64,000 bases of DNA from CBDANO01 sp965197665. Its GTDB lineage: Bacteria; Chloroflexota; Dehalococcoidia; Lucifugimonadales; UBA3495. This document shows, in pieces, positions 25,105-33,514 of this stretch. Every line of letters begins with the position of its first letter. Position 1 is the first letter of the stretch. Location of the stretch: positions 186,001 through 250,000 of the forward strand of contig CBDANO010000002.1 of assembly GCA_965197665.1 (NCBI GenBank). The letters run 5' to 3'. Under the pieces are notes generated by a model that ran no database searches, had not been told where the DNA came from, and worked only from the letters and a program-made list of their open reading frames with translations. A program made the translations under genes and the position numbers.

Positions 25105-27306
25105 TTGTTACGCATTTTCAACACGTTGACCAAGCGAGTCGAGGAAATCCGGCCCATCGAGCCGGGCCTCGTTCGCATCTACACCTGCGGCCCCACCGTC
25201 TATAGAGACGCCCACATCGGCAACCTGCGCACCTACTTGATGGCCGACTGGATTCGCCGGGTCTTGGAAGCCGGCGGCCAGAAAGTCTACCACGTCAAGA
25301 ACATAACCGACGTGGGCCACATGCGCCAAGAATTGGTGGAGTCGGGCGGAGACAAGATGGTCTTGGCGGCCCTGGAGGAGGGCAAGACTGTCCAAGACAT
25401 CGCCCAATTCTATGCCGACCGGTTTCATCGAGACGAGGCCCGGATCAAAATCCATCCCGCTCACGTCTTCCCATGGGCCACCCAACACGTGCCCGAGATG
25501 CTGTCCATAGTTGACAAGCTCATGAAGAACGGCCACGCCTACCAGTCGGGCGGCAACATCTACTTCAACGTGGCCGCCTTCAACGATTACGGCAAGCTTT
25601 CCCGCAACACCGGCGCCGACTTGCTGGAGGGCGTCAGGGCGGAGGTGGACCCATTGAAGAGGGACCCTCGGGATTTCACTTTGTGGAAGGCTGCCGAGCC
25701 GGGAAGGGACTTGAAGTGGGACAGCCCTTGGGGCGAGGGGTTCCCCGGCTGGCACATCGAGTGTTCAGCCATGGCCGCCAAGTACCTTGGGGAACGCTTC
25801 GACATTCACACCGGAGGCGTCGACAATATCTTCCCTCACCACGAGGATGAGATTGCTCAGAGCGAAGCCGCCTTTGGGGCCCAACACGTCGGCTACTGGG
25901 TCCACGCCCAGCATCTCTTGGCCGACGGCGCCAAGATGGCCAAGTCTTCGGGCAACGTATTCCTCTTGGACGAGTTGGTCTCCCGGGGCTTCGACCCGTT
26001 GGCCTTCCGCTACCTTTGCCTCACGGTGCGCTATCGTCACCGTATGAATTTCACCTTCAATTCCCTCAAGGCCGCGGAAAGGGCGCTAACCGGCCTCTGC
26101 GACCGCCTTTGGACCTGGAACGGTCTGCCTTCCCTGGCCGAGACGCCCCCGGAGGCTGATGAGTGGCGCCGGAAATTCTGGGCCACTGTGGAGAATGACC
26201 TTGATCTCCCCGGCGCCCTGGCCCTGACCTGGGATATGGTCAGGTCGGACCTGCCCGGGCAGGCCAAGCTGACCCTCCTGATGGACTTCGACCGGGTCTT
26301 TGGCCTGGGATTGGACCGGGTACCCGCGGACTACCCGGTTCCCGGGTCGATTACCGCGGCGGTGGAACGCCGGACCGAGCTCCGCCGGCGGGAAGAATAC
26401 TCCCCGGCCGACTCTATTCGCGGCGACCTATCCTCGGGGGGCTTCCTGGTGGAAGATACCAAGGAGAGGGCCAGGGTCCGTCCCAAGACATCCCTGGAAC
26501 GCCGCTTGGACCAATGGCCGTCGGTGTCTTCGTCTCGGGAAGTGGAGTCCTTCCTTCAACGTCCCGACCAGTACGATTTCACCTTCATTCTCAACGCTTA
26601 CGGCCACCCCGGCGACGTGGAGCGGTGCGTTCGCAGCATGGTCGAGTATTCCGACGGCTACTCTACCGAGGTCATAGTCATAGACAACGGCTCCACCGAC
26701 GGTACCGGCGAATGGCTGGAGAAGTTCCAAGGCCACACATCGGCGATGCGGGTAATTCATTGCGACCACAACGTCGGCGATGCCTCGGGGAAGAATATCG
26801 GCTTGAAGCAAAGCCTGGGTGCTAACGTCTTGATTCTGGATGGATCGACCGAGATCGTCGGCAGCGTCCTTGGCGCCGTCGGCAATAGGTTGGCTGACGA
26901 GTCGGTGGGCATCTTCGGTCCTTACGGGTTGACGACGGACGACCTGCAGCACTTCCACGAAGAAGCGGCCGAAGGCGACGCCGACGCTATGCAGGCCTAC
27001 TGCATGGCCTTCCGCCGCTCCGCGGTAAATACCGTCGGGCTAATGCGGGAGTGTTTCCGCTATTACCGCAATCTGGACATCGACTATTGCTTCCAGTTCA
27101 AGGACAAGGGATTCCGCGTCGTCGCCGACAGTAGCTTGGCTTTGACCCGCCACGAGCACCGGCAGTGGACTGAACTGGAAGAAAACCAGCGGGACGAGCT
27201 AAGCCGTAAGAACTTCGGGCGCTTCCTCAAACGCTGGGGCAACCGGCCTGACCTTCTGGTAACCTCCGGCGGCCGCGGTGTAGGCGAGCACTTCTTTCAC
27301 CACTGA
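25105..27306 (+). CDS. cysS: Cysteinyl-tRNA synthetase fused to a family 2 glycosyltransferase
   Basis: 733 residues in one uninterrupted frame. Residues 1-470 are a complete class I CysRS: CGPTVYRDAHIGN (HIGH motif 37-40), zinc-ligand Cys and His in IECSAMA and FPHHEDEIAQ, KMSKS-like KMAKS at 277-281, and the usual C-terminal end with GFLVEDTKERARVRPK. Residues about 490-733 are a GT2 glycosyltransferase (DFTFILNAYGHPGDVERCV, VIVIDNGSTDGTGEWLE, LILDGSTEIVG, and a later DIDYCFQFKDKGFRVV acceptor region). CysRS alone is normally about 460 residues. The start is TTG 25105 with GGAG nearby, giving the family N-terminus; GTG 25066 is possible. It is monocistronic as far as can be seen. Confidence 0.93.
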   Translation: MLRIFNTLTKRVEEIRPIEPGLVRIYTCGPTVYRDAHIGNLRTYLMADWIRRVLEAGGQKVYHVKNITDVGHMRQELVESGGDKMVLAALEEGKTVQDIAQFYADRFHRDEARIKIHPAHVFPWATQHVPEMLSIVDKLMKNGHAYQSGGNIYFNVAAFNDYGKLSRNTGADLLEGVRAEVDPLKRDPRDFTLWKAAEPGRDLKWDSPWGEGFPGWHIECSAMAAKYLGERFDIHTGGVDNIFPHHEDEIAQSEAAFGAQHVGYWVHAQHLLADGAKMAKSSGNVFLLDELVSRGFDPLAFRYLCLTVRYRHRMNFTFNSLKAAERALTGLCDRLWTWNGLPSLAETPPEADEWRRKFWATVENDLDLPGALALTWDMVRSDLPGQAKLTLLMDFDRVFGLGLDRVPADYPVPGSITAAVERRTELRRREEYSPADSIRGDLSSGGFLVEDTKERARVRPKTSLERRLDQWPSVSSSREVESFLQRPDQYDFTFILNAYGHPGDVERCVRSMVEYSDGYSTEVIVIDNGSTDGTGEWLEKFQGHTSAMRVIHCDHNVGDASGKNIGLKQSLGANVLILDGSTEIVGSVLGAVGNRLADESVGIFGPYGLTTDDLQHFHEEAAEGDADAMQAYCMAFRRSAVNTVGLMRECFRYYRNLDIDYCFQFKDKGFRVVADSSLALTRHEHRQWTELEENQRDELSRKNFGRFLKRWGNRPDLLVTSGGRGVGEHFFHH

Positions 27307-27668
27307 GTAACCGACCCCGCCCGCGAGTTTTTTTAGCGCCCATTAAGCTTTTCCGGCGCCTCACCGGCCGTTGTCCTGTGCGTATAGACAACGGTCGATT
27401 TTCGCCGGTACAACAAGAAAAGAGGATATTCGACTCCGATTTTAGTCGCCTTTGGCCTTTACCCTGGCAAATAATCTCTCTCGGTTTGCGTTAACCTGTC
27501 ACGTTTACATAATCTTAACAAGATATTAATACGCTTTTAACAAATCGGCCTCTCCGGCCTTACCTTGACGGAGGGCATGGGGGGTGCTAGAGTCCACAAC
27601 ACTACGCGTTCCACCCGGACCCGTTCCATTCGATTAGACCCCACACCAGGACCTGGAGCCCCTGCTTG
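27307..27668 (+). other. Intergenic region between cysS and meaB
   Basis: AT-richer spacer without a credible gene. It holds an 8-bp perfect inverted repeat CCGTTGTC/GACAACGG (27368-27375 and 27387-27394, 11-nt loop) that might terminate the cysS fusion transcript, and a promoter-like pair upstream of meaB listed separately. Confidence 0.5.
27504..27532 (+). promoter_or_regulatory. Probable promoter of meaB
   Basis: TTTACA at 27504-27509 and TAATAC at 27527-27532 with a 17-bp spacer, in the most AT-rich part of the spacer. The predicted start is near 27539, leaving a leader of about 130 nt before the meaB ATG. Confidence 0.4.
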
Positions 27669-28649
27669 ATGGAGGAAGCTGCCCGGCGGCTTTTGGACGG
27701 AGACCAAAGAGACCTACCCAGGCTGATTTCTCTCCTAGAGCGGGGAGACCCCCGGGCCGCCGGTGTGCTGAAAGCGATAGACCCGCATACAGGCAGGGCC
27801 TACGTCGTGGGAATCACGGGGCCTCCCGGGGTCGGCAAAAGCACCATAGTCGACCGGTTGACCGGGTTGTTGCGCAGCCGGGGTCTGACCGCGGGCATCA
27901 TCGGCGTGGACCCCACCAGTCCCTATACCGGCGGCGCCCTGCTGGGCGACAGGGTCCGCATGCAGCGCCACTACCTGGACTCGGGTGTCTTCATTCGCAG
28001 CGTCGCTTCCAGGGGAGAAAGCGGCGGGTTGCCCCGGATAGTCAAAGGCATCACCCGGCTCATGGACGCTGCCGGCATTGACGTAGTCTTGGTGGAGACC
28101 GTGGGCGTTGGCCAAGTCGAATTGGGGATCATGGAGGTGGCCGACACCGTTTTGGTGTCCTTGACCCCCGAGTCCGGTGACGCTATCCAGACTCTAAAGG
28201 CCGGTATCATGGAGATCGCCGACATCTACCTGATTAACAAAGCGGACCGGGACGGCGCTAATCAATTGGCAACGGCGATTACCTCGATGCTCCACTTGGC
28301 TTCAGCTCGCAGTGACTGGACACCGCCGGTCCTGTTGGCTACGGCCCAGTCGGGGCAAGGAATCGACGAGTTGTGGGTTAAGGTGGAGGAGCACCGCGGC
28401 TTTCTTACCGGCGCTTCCTTATTGGCCCAACGCCGGAGGTCGCGGCGGCAGAAGGAATTCCTGGAAACGCTGGAAGAGGAAGTGGCCCAACGCCTCAAGC
28501 TGCTCATTGCGCGAGACCCGGACTTGATCGCTGCTTTAGACGACGTGGCCGACAAGACGGCGGAGCCTTATTCTTCCGCCAAAGGGTTCCTGGAATCCGC
28601 CAAACGGCAACCGGGCTGGCTTGCGCCCATCTTAGCGAATCCTGATTGA
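27669..28649 (+). CDS. meaB: Methylmalonyl-CoA mutase-associated GTPase MeaB
   Basis: 326-residue G3E-family P-loop GTPase that loads and protects the adenosylcobalamin cofactor of methylmalonyl-CoA mutase or a related acyl-CoA mutase. Walker A GPPGVGKST begins at about residue 51; GVDPTSPYTGGALLGDRVRM, VETVGVGQVE and the NKAD guanine motif are all present. ATG 27669 follows an in-frame TTG. The mutase subunits are not in the window. It ties in functionally with the cobaltochelatase and B12 riboswitch, although not adjacent to them. Confidence 0.96.
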   Translation: MEEAARRLLDGDQRDLPRLISLLERGDPRAAGVLKAIDPHTGRAYVVGITGPPGVGKSTIVDRLTGLLRSRGLTAGIIGVDPTSPYTGGALLGDRVRMQRHYLDSGVFIRSVASRGESGGLPRIVKGITRLMDAAGIDVVLVETVGVGQVELGIMEVADTVLVSLTPESGDAIQTLKAGIMEIADIYLINKADRDGANQLATAITSMLHLASARSDWTPPVLLATAQSGQGIDELWVKVEEHRGFLTGASLLAQRRRSRRQKEFLETLEEEVAQRLKLLIARDPDLIAALDDVADKTAEPYSSAKGFLESAKRQPGWLAPILANPD

Positions 28650-28716
28650 TGCGAGGCTAAGCGTATACCGGACAATATTTCGCCGTTGGTGAAACACCAA
28701 GGTTCACGTTCTACTT

Positions 28717-29403
28717 TTGCCGGGCTCCATCGGCATAGCCGCCTTGGGATTATGGAGGGACGTCATTTTAATTCTAGGTGTTGACCTAAGAGCTTCCCCC
28801 AAACGCGCCAGCACCGTGGCCGCTCTGGGCGGCAAATCTGAAATAGCCTTTATGAACCCCTTTCGCGAGGACGCGGAGTTGGCGCAAATCGCCCAGTCCC
28901 ATCAACCGGACCTCATAGCCATCGGGGCTCCGCTGGGGCTGCCCTTGGGTTTCTGTTGCTTGGAACCGCCGTGCCCCTGCGACTTCGCTCTTCCCCAGCG
29001 CAAGGGCCGCCTCTTGGAATTGGAATTGTCGCGGATGGGCATAAGCTGTTTCTTTACCAATAAAGGCTCCATCATACGTAATCTGATATACCGGGGCATT
29101 GCGTTGAGCGGACGGCTTCGGGGCCTGGGTTTCGAGGTGATCGAGGCCTACCCCCATGCTACCAAGGTCGTCCTCTTTGGCGACAAAGTACCTCCCAAGA
29201 ACGGCGCGGCCAGCTTGGCCTTCATGAAAGAACGGCTGCCGCCATTGATCAACGGGCTCGGCCCCTACGTCGATGGCCTGGACCGCAACGCTTGCGACGC
29301 GGTCCTCAACGCCTATACCGGGTTCCTCCATAGCCAGAACGAAACGGATGTCCTCGGCTCTCCTGAAGAGGGCACCGTGGTGCTTCCCAAGCTGCCCCGT
29401 TGA
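28717..29403 (+). CDS. DUF429-family protein
   Basis: 228-residue soluble protein of the DUF429 group, an RNase H-like fold of unknown activity. The first strand ILILGVDLRASP (Asp in the position of the RNase H acidic residue), DLIAIGAPLGLP and the later LGFEVIEAYPHATKV match that family. The nominal start is TTG 28717; a GGAGG at 28754-28758 could instead serve an unusual start a little downstream, around 28765, that would begin just at the first beta strand. It follows meaB in the same direction after 67 bp. Function unknown. Confidence 0.75.
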   Translation: MPGSIGIAALGLWRDVILILGVDLRASPKRASTVAALGGKSEIAFMNPFREDAELAQIAQSHQPDLIAIGAPLGLPLGFCCLEPPCPCDFALPQRKGRLLELELSRMGISCFFTNKGSIIRNLIYRGIALSGRLRGLGFEVIEAYPHATKVVLFGDKVPPKNGAASLAFMKERLPPLINGLGPYVDGLDRNACDAVLNAYTGFLHSQNETDVLGSPEEGTVVLPKLPR

Positions 29404-29524
29404 CGCCTCCGCCGGGACGGTCTTCCCACCTGCGTCTCACCCCGCCTATGTGGCGCGCCGGATGAGTTTGCCCCGCCGCCGATGGAGAAACGAATGATAA
29501 GAAAATTTGTGATTGGTGGGGTTA

Positions 29525-30121
29525 ATGGAACTGCAAATACGAGGCAGAAACGTCGAGGTCACGGACCAGGTGCGCAATCATCTCGAACAAAAGATGGGAC
29601 AAATAACCCGTCATCTACCGGGGCTGTCCAAGATAACCGTGGACCTAGCTTCCGAACCTACCCGCACTCGACGAGACCGGGTGGTGGCCCAGGTTACCGT
29701 GGACGTTGGAGGATCGGTGCTGCGGGCGGAGCAACGGGCGGCCAACACTCAAGGCGCAATAAACTCGGCGGCCGAGGTACTGACCCGGCGGATAGAACGA
29801 TACAAGAGCCAGGCTTACCGCAGCGAAAGGGCCAAGCAGGGGCCCCCATTGCGGGACCGGCAGCCCGAAGAAGCGGCGCTGGATGGCGGCTCGACGGTCA
29901 CCGAGGAGCTAACCGACGGCGACCTCGTCAAGATCAAGCGCTTCGACATGGCCCCGATGACAGTCCAAGAGGCGGCCTTTCGGATGCAACTTTTGGGGCA
30001 CCGGTTTTTCATGTTCTTTAACAGCGATTCGGCGACCCATAACGTCCTCTACCAGCGTGACGACGGAAACTACGGCCTGATTCAGCCCGCTGATTGCCCT
30101 CCGGACGACGGCGCGCCGTAA
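29525..30121 (+). CDS. hpf: Ribosome hibernation-promoting factor, long form
   Basis: 198-residue long HPF, which dimerises 70S ribosomes into inactive 100S particles in stationary phase. The N-terminal domain (1-100) starts MELQIRGRNVEVTDQVRNHL and carries the basic beta-alpha-beta core. The C-terminal dimerisation domain is at about 135-190 (LVKIKRFDMAPMTVQEAAF ... GHRFFMFFNSDS ... YGLIQP). ATG 29525 is preceded by a purine-rich GGTGGGG. A strong hairpin follows the gene. Confidence 0.95.
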   Translation: MELQIRGRNVEVTDQVRNHLEQKMGQITRHLPGLSKITVDLASEPTRTRRDRVVAQVTVDVGGSVLRAEQRAANTQGAINSAAEVLTRRIERYKSQAYRSERAKQGPPLRDRQPEEAALDGGSTVTEELTDGDLVKIKRFDMAPMTVQEAAFRMQLLGHRFFMFFNSDSATHNVLYQRDDGNYGLIQPADCPPDDGAP

Positions 30122-30136
30122 GTAGACGTGAATAAA

Positions 30137-30175
30137 GGCCCGGGCCTCTCTCAACCTACGAGAGCAACCCGGGCC
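30137..30175 (+). terminator. Hairpin between convergent hpf and slipin genes
   Basis: Outer arms GGCCCGGG (30137-30144) and CCCGGGCC (30168-30175) pair perfectly, with a further inner CTCTC/GAGAG pairing. There is no T-run on either side, so Rho-independent function is uncertain; its place between converging genes suggests a shared transcript end. Confidence 0.6.
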
Positions 30176-30253
30176 CCTAGCCGTCCTCAATCAAGCTTCA
30201 GCAATACCGCCAGGCTTCCCCGCCCCGGACTTTCTTGCCCCGGGCTTCCTCGC

Positions 30254-31126
30254 CTAAGAAGCGCCGTCACCGTCTCCTTGTTGGCGGTTACTGTCGCCCA
30301 TGCCTAGGAACGGCGATAGCATCGACGTGAATTCCATGGGGAATATCCACTTGGTGGATGGGCTGTCCCCCAGGGACTTGAGGGTGTCGAAGTACTGAAG
30401 GCTCATGGTTTTCGCGTCTACCGTATTAGCTACCTGGTAAATCTTGTCCAGAGCCGTGCTGAACCCCTCGGCGCGCAATATCGCCCCCTGCCGCTCACCC
30501 TCCGCTTGGAGAATCTCCGACTGCCGCTGCCCTTCCGACGACAGAATGGCCGCCTGCTTTTCTCCCTCCGCCCGGTTGATCTGGGCCTGCCGCTGCCCTT
30601 CGGACTCGGTTATCTCGGCGGTCTTTATTGCTTCGGCCGACTTCTCCCGCTCCATTGCTTGCTTTACACCGGGGGGCGGGTCTATCTCGTTGATCTCAAC
30701 CTGGGAAACCTTGACCCCCCAACGCTCGGTGACTTCGTCCATCCTAACCTGTAGCTGGTCCCGGATCTTCTCCCTCTCAGTCAAAGCTTCCGCTAGAGAG
30801 GTGGAGCCGATCACCGCTCGCAAGGTAGCAAATGCTAAGTTGACCACCGCCAACTCGAAGTTTTGTACCTCTAGGACGGACCTTTCGGCCATATCGTCTA
30901 TCACCCGGTAGTAGATGACGAAATCCATGTCCACCACCACGTTGTCTGCGGTGATGTACTTCTGGGTCGGCACTCGGGCCACCCGCTCTCTGAGGTCGAC
31001 CTTGGTCCCGTGGTACATGATCGGTATCAAAAAGTGAAACCCCGGCCTTCTGGTGCCGATAAAGGTCCCAAATTTCTGGACCACCATCCGCTGGTATTGC
31101 TGCACTATCACTATTCCAGACGCCAT
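30254..31126 (-). CDS. SPFH/slipin (stomatin-like) protein
   Basis: 290-residue band-7 (SPFH) protein. The SPFH domain covers about 10-165 (QYQRMVVQKFGTFIGTRRPG ... VPTQKYITADNVVVDMDFVIYY). It is followed by an Ala-Glu-Gln-rich coiled coil at about 165-240 built from near-repeats of EGQRQ and AEGER. There is almost no hydrophobic N-terminal segment, so membrane attachment is probably by a short insertion or through the partner. Encoded 28 bp downstream of nfeD on the same strand: the well-known slipin/NfeD pair, thought to organise membrane microdomains. Confidence 0.93.
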   Translation of the reverse strand: MASGIVIVQQYQRMVVQKFGTFIGTRRPGFHFLIPIMYHGTKVDLRERVARVPTQKYITADNVVVDMDFVIYYRVIDDMAERSVLEVQNFELAVVNLAFATLRAVIGSTSLAEALTEREKIRDQLQVRMDEVTERWGVKVSQVEINEIDPPPGVKQAMEREKSAEAIKTAEITESEGQRQAQINRAEGEKQAAILSSEGQRQSEILQAEGERQGAILRAEGFSTALDKIYQVANTVDAKTMSLQYFDTLKSLGDSPSTKWIFPMEFTSMLSPFLGMGDSNRQQGDGDGAS

Positions 31127-31154
31127 AGGTGCCTCCTAATTAACTAACGGGATT

Positions 31155-32501
31155 TCAACGCTTATCTTTGGCGTTCTTCCGGGAAACCGTCAATATCAGA
31201 CCATCTACCCTGGAAACTATGACGGGTTCACCGACTTCTATCACGTTACCATCTTCGCTTATCGCTGTCCAGGTTTCACTCCCCAACCGGATTACCCCGC
31301 GGGGCGCCAACTCCCCAGTAACTGTGCCTGACATTCCCACCAAGACGGGACCTATCTCTTGGCGCCCAACTCGACGGGACTGATAGGCCGACCATACCAC
31401 GTAGAATAAGGATACCGCAATGGCGGCCGATACCCCGGCCACCAACCAACGGCTGACCGGCGTCGACGGCATCGTGGGCGACGTCCCCCCGAATAATATC
31501 AATGCGCCTAGGATGAAGCATACGATGGAGCCCGCCCCTAAGACGCCGAAGCCCGCAACGGCCACTTCCAGTGCCGCCAACACTATGGCTACCAGAATGA
31601 ACGCCACTCCGGCCCAATTGACGGGCAGGTTGCCGAAGGCAAGGAACGCCAGCAGCAGCGCGATGACCCCGACGACCGCCGGCGCGATCAGACCGGGGTT
31701 GAATAGCTCTATCACGATCCCCAACCCGCCGATGGAGAAGAGAATAAAGGAAACGTTTGGGTCGGAAATAAACTCCAGGAAGTTCTCCAGCAGGTTCTTG
31801 TTGACCCGTTCCCGGGCCGCGTTGCTGGTGTCCAGAACGTGGGTCCCGGCGGTGGTCTCCACCATCTTGCCGTCCAGTTGGGCCAGCAGGTCGTCCAAGT
31901 CATCGGCGATGAAGTCCACGACGTTCAAGTCGACGGCTTCTTTGGCGCTGAATGCAGCGGCCTCTCGCACCGTTTCCTCCAGTTTGTCCTGGTTGCGCCC
32001 TCTTTCTTGGGCGATGCTGCGGATCAAAGCGGCCGCGTCGTTTTCCGCCTTGCTGGCCAGAGTTTCCCCCAAGTCCTCCCCGGTACCGGAGATGGGCGTG
32101 GCGGCGCCGATGTTGGTGCCCGGAGCCATCACCGCAAAATGGCCGGCGGCAGTAATGAAGGTGCCGGCGGACCCGGCCCGCGCTCCCCGCGGGGAAACGA
32201 AGACCGCCACCGGCACCGGCGCCTCCAATAATTGCTCGACGATCTTACGGGTGGAGTCCAGCAAGCCGCCGGGAGTGTCTAGTTCGATAACCAGCAGCAC
32301 CGCTTCGTCTTCCACGGCCTTGTCTATGGCCCGGTCTATGAACCGGTCCTTCACCCCGTTGATGATGCCGTCAATCTTGATTATCACGACCCTGGGGGCT
32401 TGGGCCTGCGCCGGAGACGGCCCCCATAGCCGCCCTACCGTCGGGAGCAGCATCGAGAGCAAAATCAAGACGAGGCAGAAACCCCGGAAAGCGCGGCGCA
32501 T
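31155..32501 (-). CDS. nfeD: Long-form NfeD: ClpP-class membrane serine protease
   Basis: 448-residue protein with a Sec signal (1-34, ending PAQAQA) and a periplasmic ClpP/crotonase-fold protease domain (about 36-240: ELDTPGGLLDSTRKIVEQLL, catalytic Ser in RAGSAGTFI near residue 112, catalytic Lys region SKAENDAAALI near 165). Four to five transmembrane helices follow (about 270-380), then a C-terminal OB-fold domain (GMSGTVTGELAPRGVIRLGSETW). In archaeal homologues the protease cleaves a slipin C-terminus. The slipin gene lies directly downstream. A 362-residue open frame on the opposite strand is only its shadow. Confidence 0.94.
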   Translation of the reverse strand: MRRAFRGFCLVLILLSMLLPTVGRLWGPSPAQAQAPRVVIIKIDGIINGVKDRFIDRAIDKAVEDEAVLLVIELDTPGGLLDSTRKIVEQLLEAPVPVAVFVSPRGARAGSAGTFITAAGHFAVMAPGTNIGAATPISGTGEDLGETLASKAENDAAALIRSIAQERGRNQDKLEETVREAAAFSAKEAVDLNVVDFIADDLDDLLAQLDGKMVETTAGTHVLDTSNAARERVNKNLLENFLEFISDPNVSFILFSIGGLGIVIELFNPGLIAPAVVGVIALLLAFLAFGNLPVNWAGVAFILVAIVLAALEVAVAGFGVLGAGSIVCFILGALILFGGTSPTMPSTPVSRWLVAGVSAAIAVSLFYVVWSAYQSRRVGRQEIGPVLVGMSGTVTGELAPRGVIRLGSETWTAISEDGNVIEVGEPVIVSRVDGLILTVSRKNAKDKR

Positions 32502-32665
32502 ACGTTGAATTATACGGTATCCCTCGCCCCGGGGCAGCCCGGCCAGTCCTCAGGCACCTGCTCCGACTTGACGGGAATCGGTCCTTCGACTTCGCTGCCC
32601 TCAGGATTAGCCGTTCCCTATCAGTGTTTTCACCAAGTCTGAACGCTTACGGCCAAGCCGCCGCC

Positions 32666-32693
32666 TTGACACCCTTCGACCGGCCGGTATAAT
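32666..32693 (+). promoter_or_regulatory. Consensus sigma-70 promoter of the GntR-por operon
   Basis: Exact TTGACA (32666-32671) and exact TATAAT (32688-32693) separated by 16 bp. The start would be near 32700, so the palindrome at 32711-32723 lies just downstream of it. Confidence 0.75.
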
Positions 32694-32710
32694 TAAGCGC
32701 AGCCGGAAAA

Positions 32711-32723
32711 TTGGTCTGACCAA
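32711..32723 (+). promoter_or_regulatory. FadR-type palindromic operator
   Basis: TTGGTC-T-GACCAA, a perfect 13-bp palindrome resembling operators of FadR-subfamily GntR regulators (TGGTnnnACCA). It lies between the promoter and the regulator's own ATG (32745), the expected site for autorepression. Confidence 0.72.
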
Positions 32724-32744
32724 ATCACCATCCAAACTACTGCT

Positions 32745-33464
32745 ATGCAAGCCGAGATTCCCAGCGTTCCCCGACGAAGACTGCACGAGGACATCGTGCA
32801 GCGTTTCCACTCGCTGATACGTCAAGGGGTGTTCCAGCACGGGACCCGCCTCCCCTCCGAGCGTATGCTGGCGGAGCAATTCAAGGTCAGCCGGAGCTCG
32901 GTCAGAGAAGCCATCCGGTCCCTGGAATTGCAAGGACTGGTGGTTAGCAAACGAGGGTCCGGCACCTTCATCAATACCGAAGACTTGGACTCCGTCGTTG
33001 CTCTCATAGCCACCACCCTCAGTTCGGGGCGCGAGACGGTAAAGGAAATATTCGAGGTCCGCCACTTGCTGGAACCGCAGATCGCCGCGGTAGCCGCCAA
33101 GCGGGCGGACGCGGAGGAAGTGCGGAGGCTGGAGGAGATTCTGGAGGAACAGGAGAAGCAAATCCGGGAAGGCGGCACCGGGATAGACGCCGACACCGCT
33201 TTCCATTTCGCTTTGGGCTCCGCCACCCGCAACTCCGCCTTGGTCAAAGTAGTGAGCGCCGTCGAGGACATACTGCGTCGGTCCCGCGACTTGTCGCTCC
33301 AAGAACCTGGAAGGCCCCAACGGTCCTTGTCCTCCCATCGCCAAATCTTGAATGCGGTGCGGGACGGGAACGCTTCCGCCGCCAGGCAGGCTATGGAGCA
33401 TCACTTGACTACCGTAGAGCCGGCTGCCTTTGCCGGCCCTCCGGACTCAGCCTCGAACAACTAA
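32745..33464 (+). CDS. GntR-family transcriptional regulator, FadR subfamily
   Basis: 239-residue regulator. The winged-helix DNA-binding domain is at about 10-80 (RLHEDIVQRFHSLIRQGVF, LPSERMLAEQFKVSRSSVRE, GLVVSKRGSGTFI). The all-helical FCD effector domain covers about 95-230, with FEVRHLLEPQIAAVAAKRAD and the His residues in TAFHFALG, SSHRQIL and AMEHHLTTVE that bind a metal in this fold. Effectors of the subfamily are usually organic acids or acyl-CoAs. It begins an operon with the 2-oxoacid:ferredoxin oxidoreductase genes and probably controls them through the palindrome upstream. Confidence 0.93.
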   Translation: MQAEIPSVPRRRLHEDIVQRFHSLIRQGVFQHGTRLPSERMLAEQFKVSRSSVREAIRSLELQGLVVSKRGSGTFINTEDLDSVVALIATTLSSGRETVKEIFEVRHLLEPQIAAVAAKRADAEEVRRLEEILEEQEKQIREGGTGIDADTAFHFALGSATRNSALVKVVSAVEDILRRSRDLSLQEPGRPQRSLSSHRQILNAVRDGNASAARQAMEHHLTTVEPAAFAGPPDSASNN

Positions 33465-33514
33465 CCCGGCGCGAACAGTTACGACATCAACCCAGCACTT
33501 GGAGAGGGATATTT

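Noticed and set aside
31420..32508. 362-residue open frame on the plus strand
   Set aside because: It lies wholly antisense to nfeD, whose signal peptide, protease motifs and membrane helices are unmistakable. The plus-strand translation is a low-complexity Ser/Thr/Ala-rich shadow with no domain character.
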